From assembly GCA_002733485.1 (NCBI GenBank), contig NVVU01000058.1:990-6971 (forward strand): a stretch of DNA of 5,982 nucleotides, in the 5' to 3' direction. Position 1 is the first letter of the stretch. Every line of letters begins with the position of its first letter. The position numbers were made by a program, and so were the translations under genes. Shown in pieces: positions 5,162 through 5,982 of the stretch. Below the pieces are notes generated by a model. That model did not search any database, was not told where the DNA came from, and saw nothing but the letters and a program-made list of their open reading frames with translations. This stretch comes from Robiginitomaculum sp. (GTDB lineage: Bacteria; Pseudomonadota; Alphaproteobacteria; Caulobacterales; Maricaulaceae).

Positions 5162-5982
5162 ATGGCTGATCTCTTTGAAAATCCACTGGGTACACGCGGG
5201 TTCGCCTTTGTTGAATTTACATCAACGGACCCCGATGCCTTGGCGCAATTATTTGAAAACATGGGCTTTACCGCCGTGGCTAAACATAAAACCCGCGATG
5301 TTATACGCTACAAGCAGGGCAAAGCAGACTTTCTGCTGAACCGCGAAAATGCTGGACAGGCCGCCAGCTTCAAAGACCTGCACCAGGGCGGTGCCAGCGC
5401 CATGGGGTTTTTGGTCGATGATGCGAAGGCTGCCTATGAAGGGGCCCTGAAAAGAGGCGCAAAGGCAGCAGGCGATGGGGTCTGGACCGATCAATTGCCG
5501 GCCATACAGGGCATTGGCGGGTCGCTGATTTATTTGATGAGCATTGCGGATCGGGATACATTTTTTGCCAATGAATTCACCGCGTTCGCCGGGGTGGATG
5601 CAGACAAAAACGATCTGGGCTTTACCTATATCGACCATTTGACCCACAATGTGCATCGCGGTCAAATGGAGTTCTGGGGCAAGTTCTACGAAGACGTCTT
5701 TGGCTTTCGCCAAATCCGCTATTTTGATATCGAGGGCAAATTGACCGGGCTGATTTCCAAGGCGATGACCTCGGCCGATGGCAATATTCGTATTCCACTG
5801 AACGAATCACGGGATGACAAATCCCAGATTGAAGAGTTTTTGCATGAATTTAACGGCGAAGGCATTCAGCACATTGCCATTGCCTCTAATGAGATCTTTG
5901 ATTCCGTGGATGGCTTGCTGGCCAATGGTCTGGATTTACAGGACACCCCGGACAGCTATTTTGATCTGGTGGACGAGCGCTT
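5162..5982 (+). CDS. hpd: 4-hydroxyphenylpyruvate dioxygenase, N-terminal 273 residues (cut by window edge)
   Basis: This non-haem iron(II) dioxygenase converts 4-hydroxyphenylpyruvate and O2 to homogentisate and CO2. The frame starts at ATG 5162, with GGAG (5151-5154) seven bases upstream, and is open at the right edge after 273 codons. The N-terminal vicinal-oxygen-chelate domain (about 10-140) begins NPLGTRGFAFVEF. The catalytic domain has IDHLTHNVHRGQM with iron ligand H159, RYFDIEGKLTGLISKAM (186-202), RIPLNE, and GEGIQHIAI with iron ligand H237. The third ligand, a glutamate near residue 320 in bacterial enzymes, lies beyond the window, so its absence here is not a defect. The gene diverges from maiA. 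Homogentisate dioxygenase and fumarylacetoacetase, needed to complete the route, may follow it on the right. Confidence 0.96.
   Translation, partial: MADLFENPLGTRGFAFVEFTSTDPDALAQLFENMGFTAVAKHKTRDVIRYKQGKADFLLNRENAGQAASFKDLHQGGASAMGFLVDDAKAAYEGALKRGAKAAGDGVWTDQLPAIQGIGGSLIYLMSIADRDTFFANEFTAFAGVDADKNDLGFTYIDHLTHNVHRGQMEFWGKFYEDVFGFRQIRYFDIEGKLTGLISKAMTSADGNIRIPLNESRDDKSQIEEFLHEFNGEGIQHIAIASNEIFDSVDGLLANGLDLQDTPDSYFDLVDER

Noticed and set aside
5249..5713. Leftward 154-residue open frame opposite hpd
   Set aside because: hpd is unmistakable on the other strand, with iron ligands H159 and H237 in canonical motifs. The reverse frame matches nothing recognisable.

Overview
The window looks like chromosomal DNA from a Gram-negative proteobacterium, most likely an alphaproteobacterium. 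This rests on general impressions: mid-range base composition, an aerobic tyrosine-degradation pair of bacterial type, a zeta-class glutathione transferase, and a hybrid kinase with a SHDLRQPLHA H-box. The taxon is an inference and I would not go below class. There are six protein genes, two of them cut by the window edges. I see no tRNA, rRNA, CRISPR array, insertion sequence or phage gene.

Left region (1-3234), signalling and surface. A secreted FG-GAP beta-propeller protein is read leftward from 631 and leaves the window. A NarL/LuxR-type response regulator is read rightward from 834. The 202 bp between them holds a perfect 20-bp palindrome (695-714) that looks like a regulator binding site. 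A six-helix membrane hybrid histidine kinase (3234 to 1462) converges on the regulator, with 4 bp between the two stop codons. The simplest reading is a complete two-component system (kinase, regulator, candidate operator) placed next to a candidate target, the FG-GAP exported protein.

Middle region (3235-4403). A 311-bp gap carries a likely kinase promoter and a nested inverted repeat. It is followed by a gene for a four-helix membrane protein with a C-terminal peroxiredoxin/thioredoxin-like domain (WCPLC). Charge distribution places that domain on the cytoplasmic side.

Right region (4413-5982), tyrosine catabolism. maiA (maleylacetoacetate isomerase) is read leftward and hpd (4-hydroxyphenylpyruvate dioxygenase, cut at the right edge) is read rightward. 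They diverge from a 107-bp spacer. They catalyse steps one and three of the path from 4-hydroxyphenylpyruvate to fumarylacetoacetate. The step between them, homogentisate dioxygenase, is not in the window and may lie to the right.

Three genes should start at positions that a longest-ORF rule misses: the regulator at 834 rather than 759, the redoxin at 3546 rather than 3477, and maiA at GTG 5054 rather than ATG 5102. The kinase also starts at GTG. The two edge genes (FG-GAP and hpd) were recovered by reading the sequence directly.
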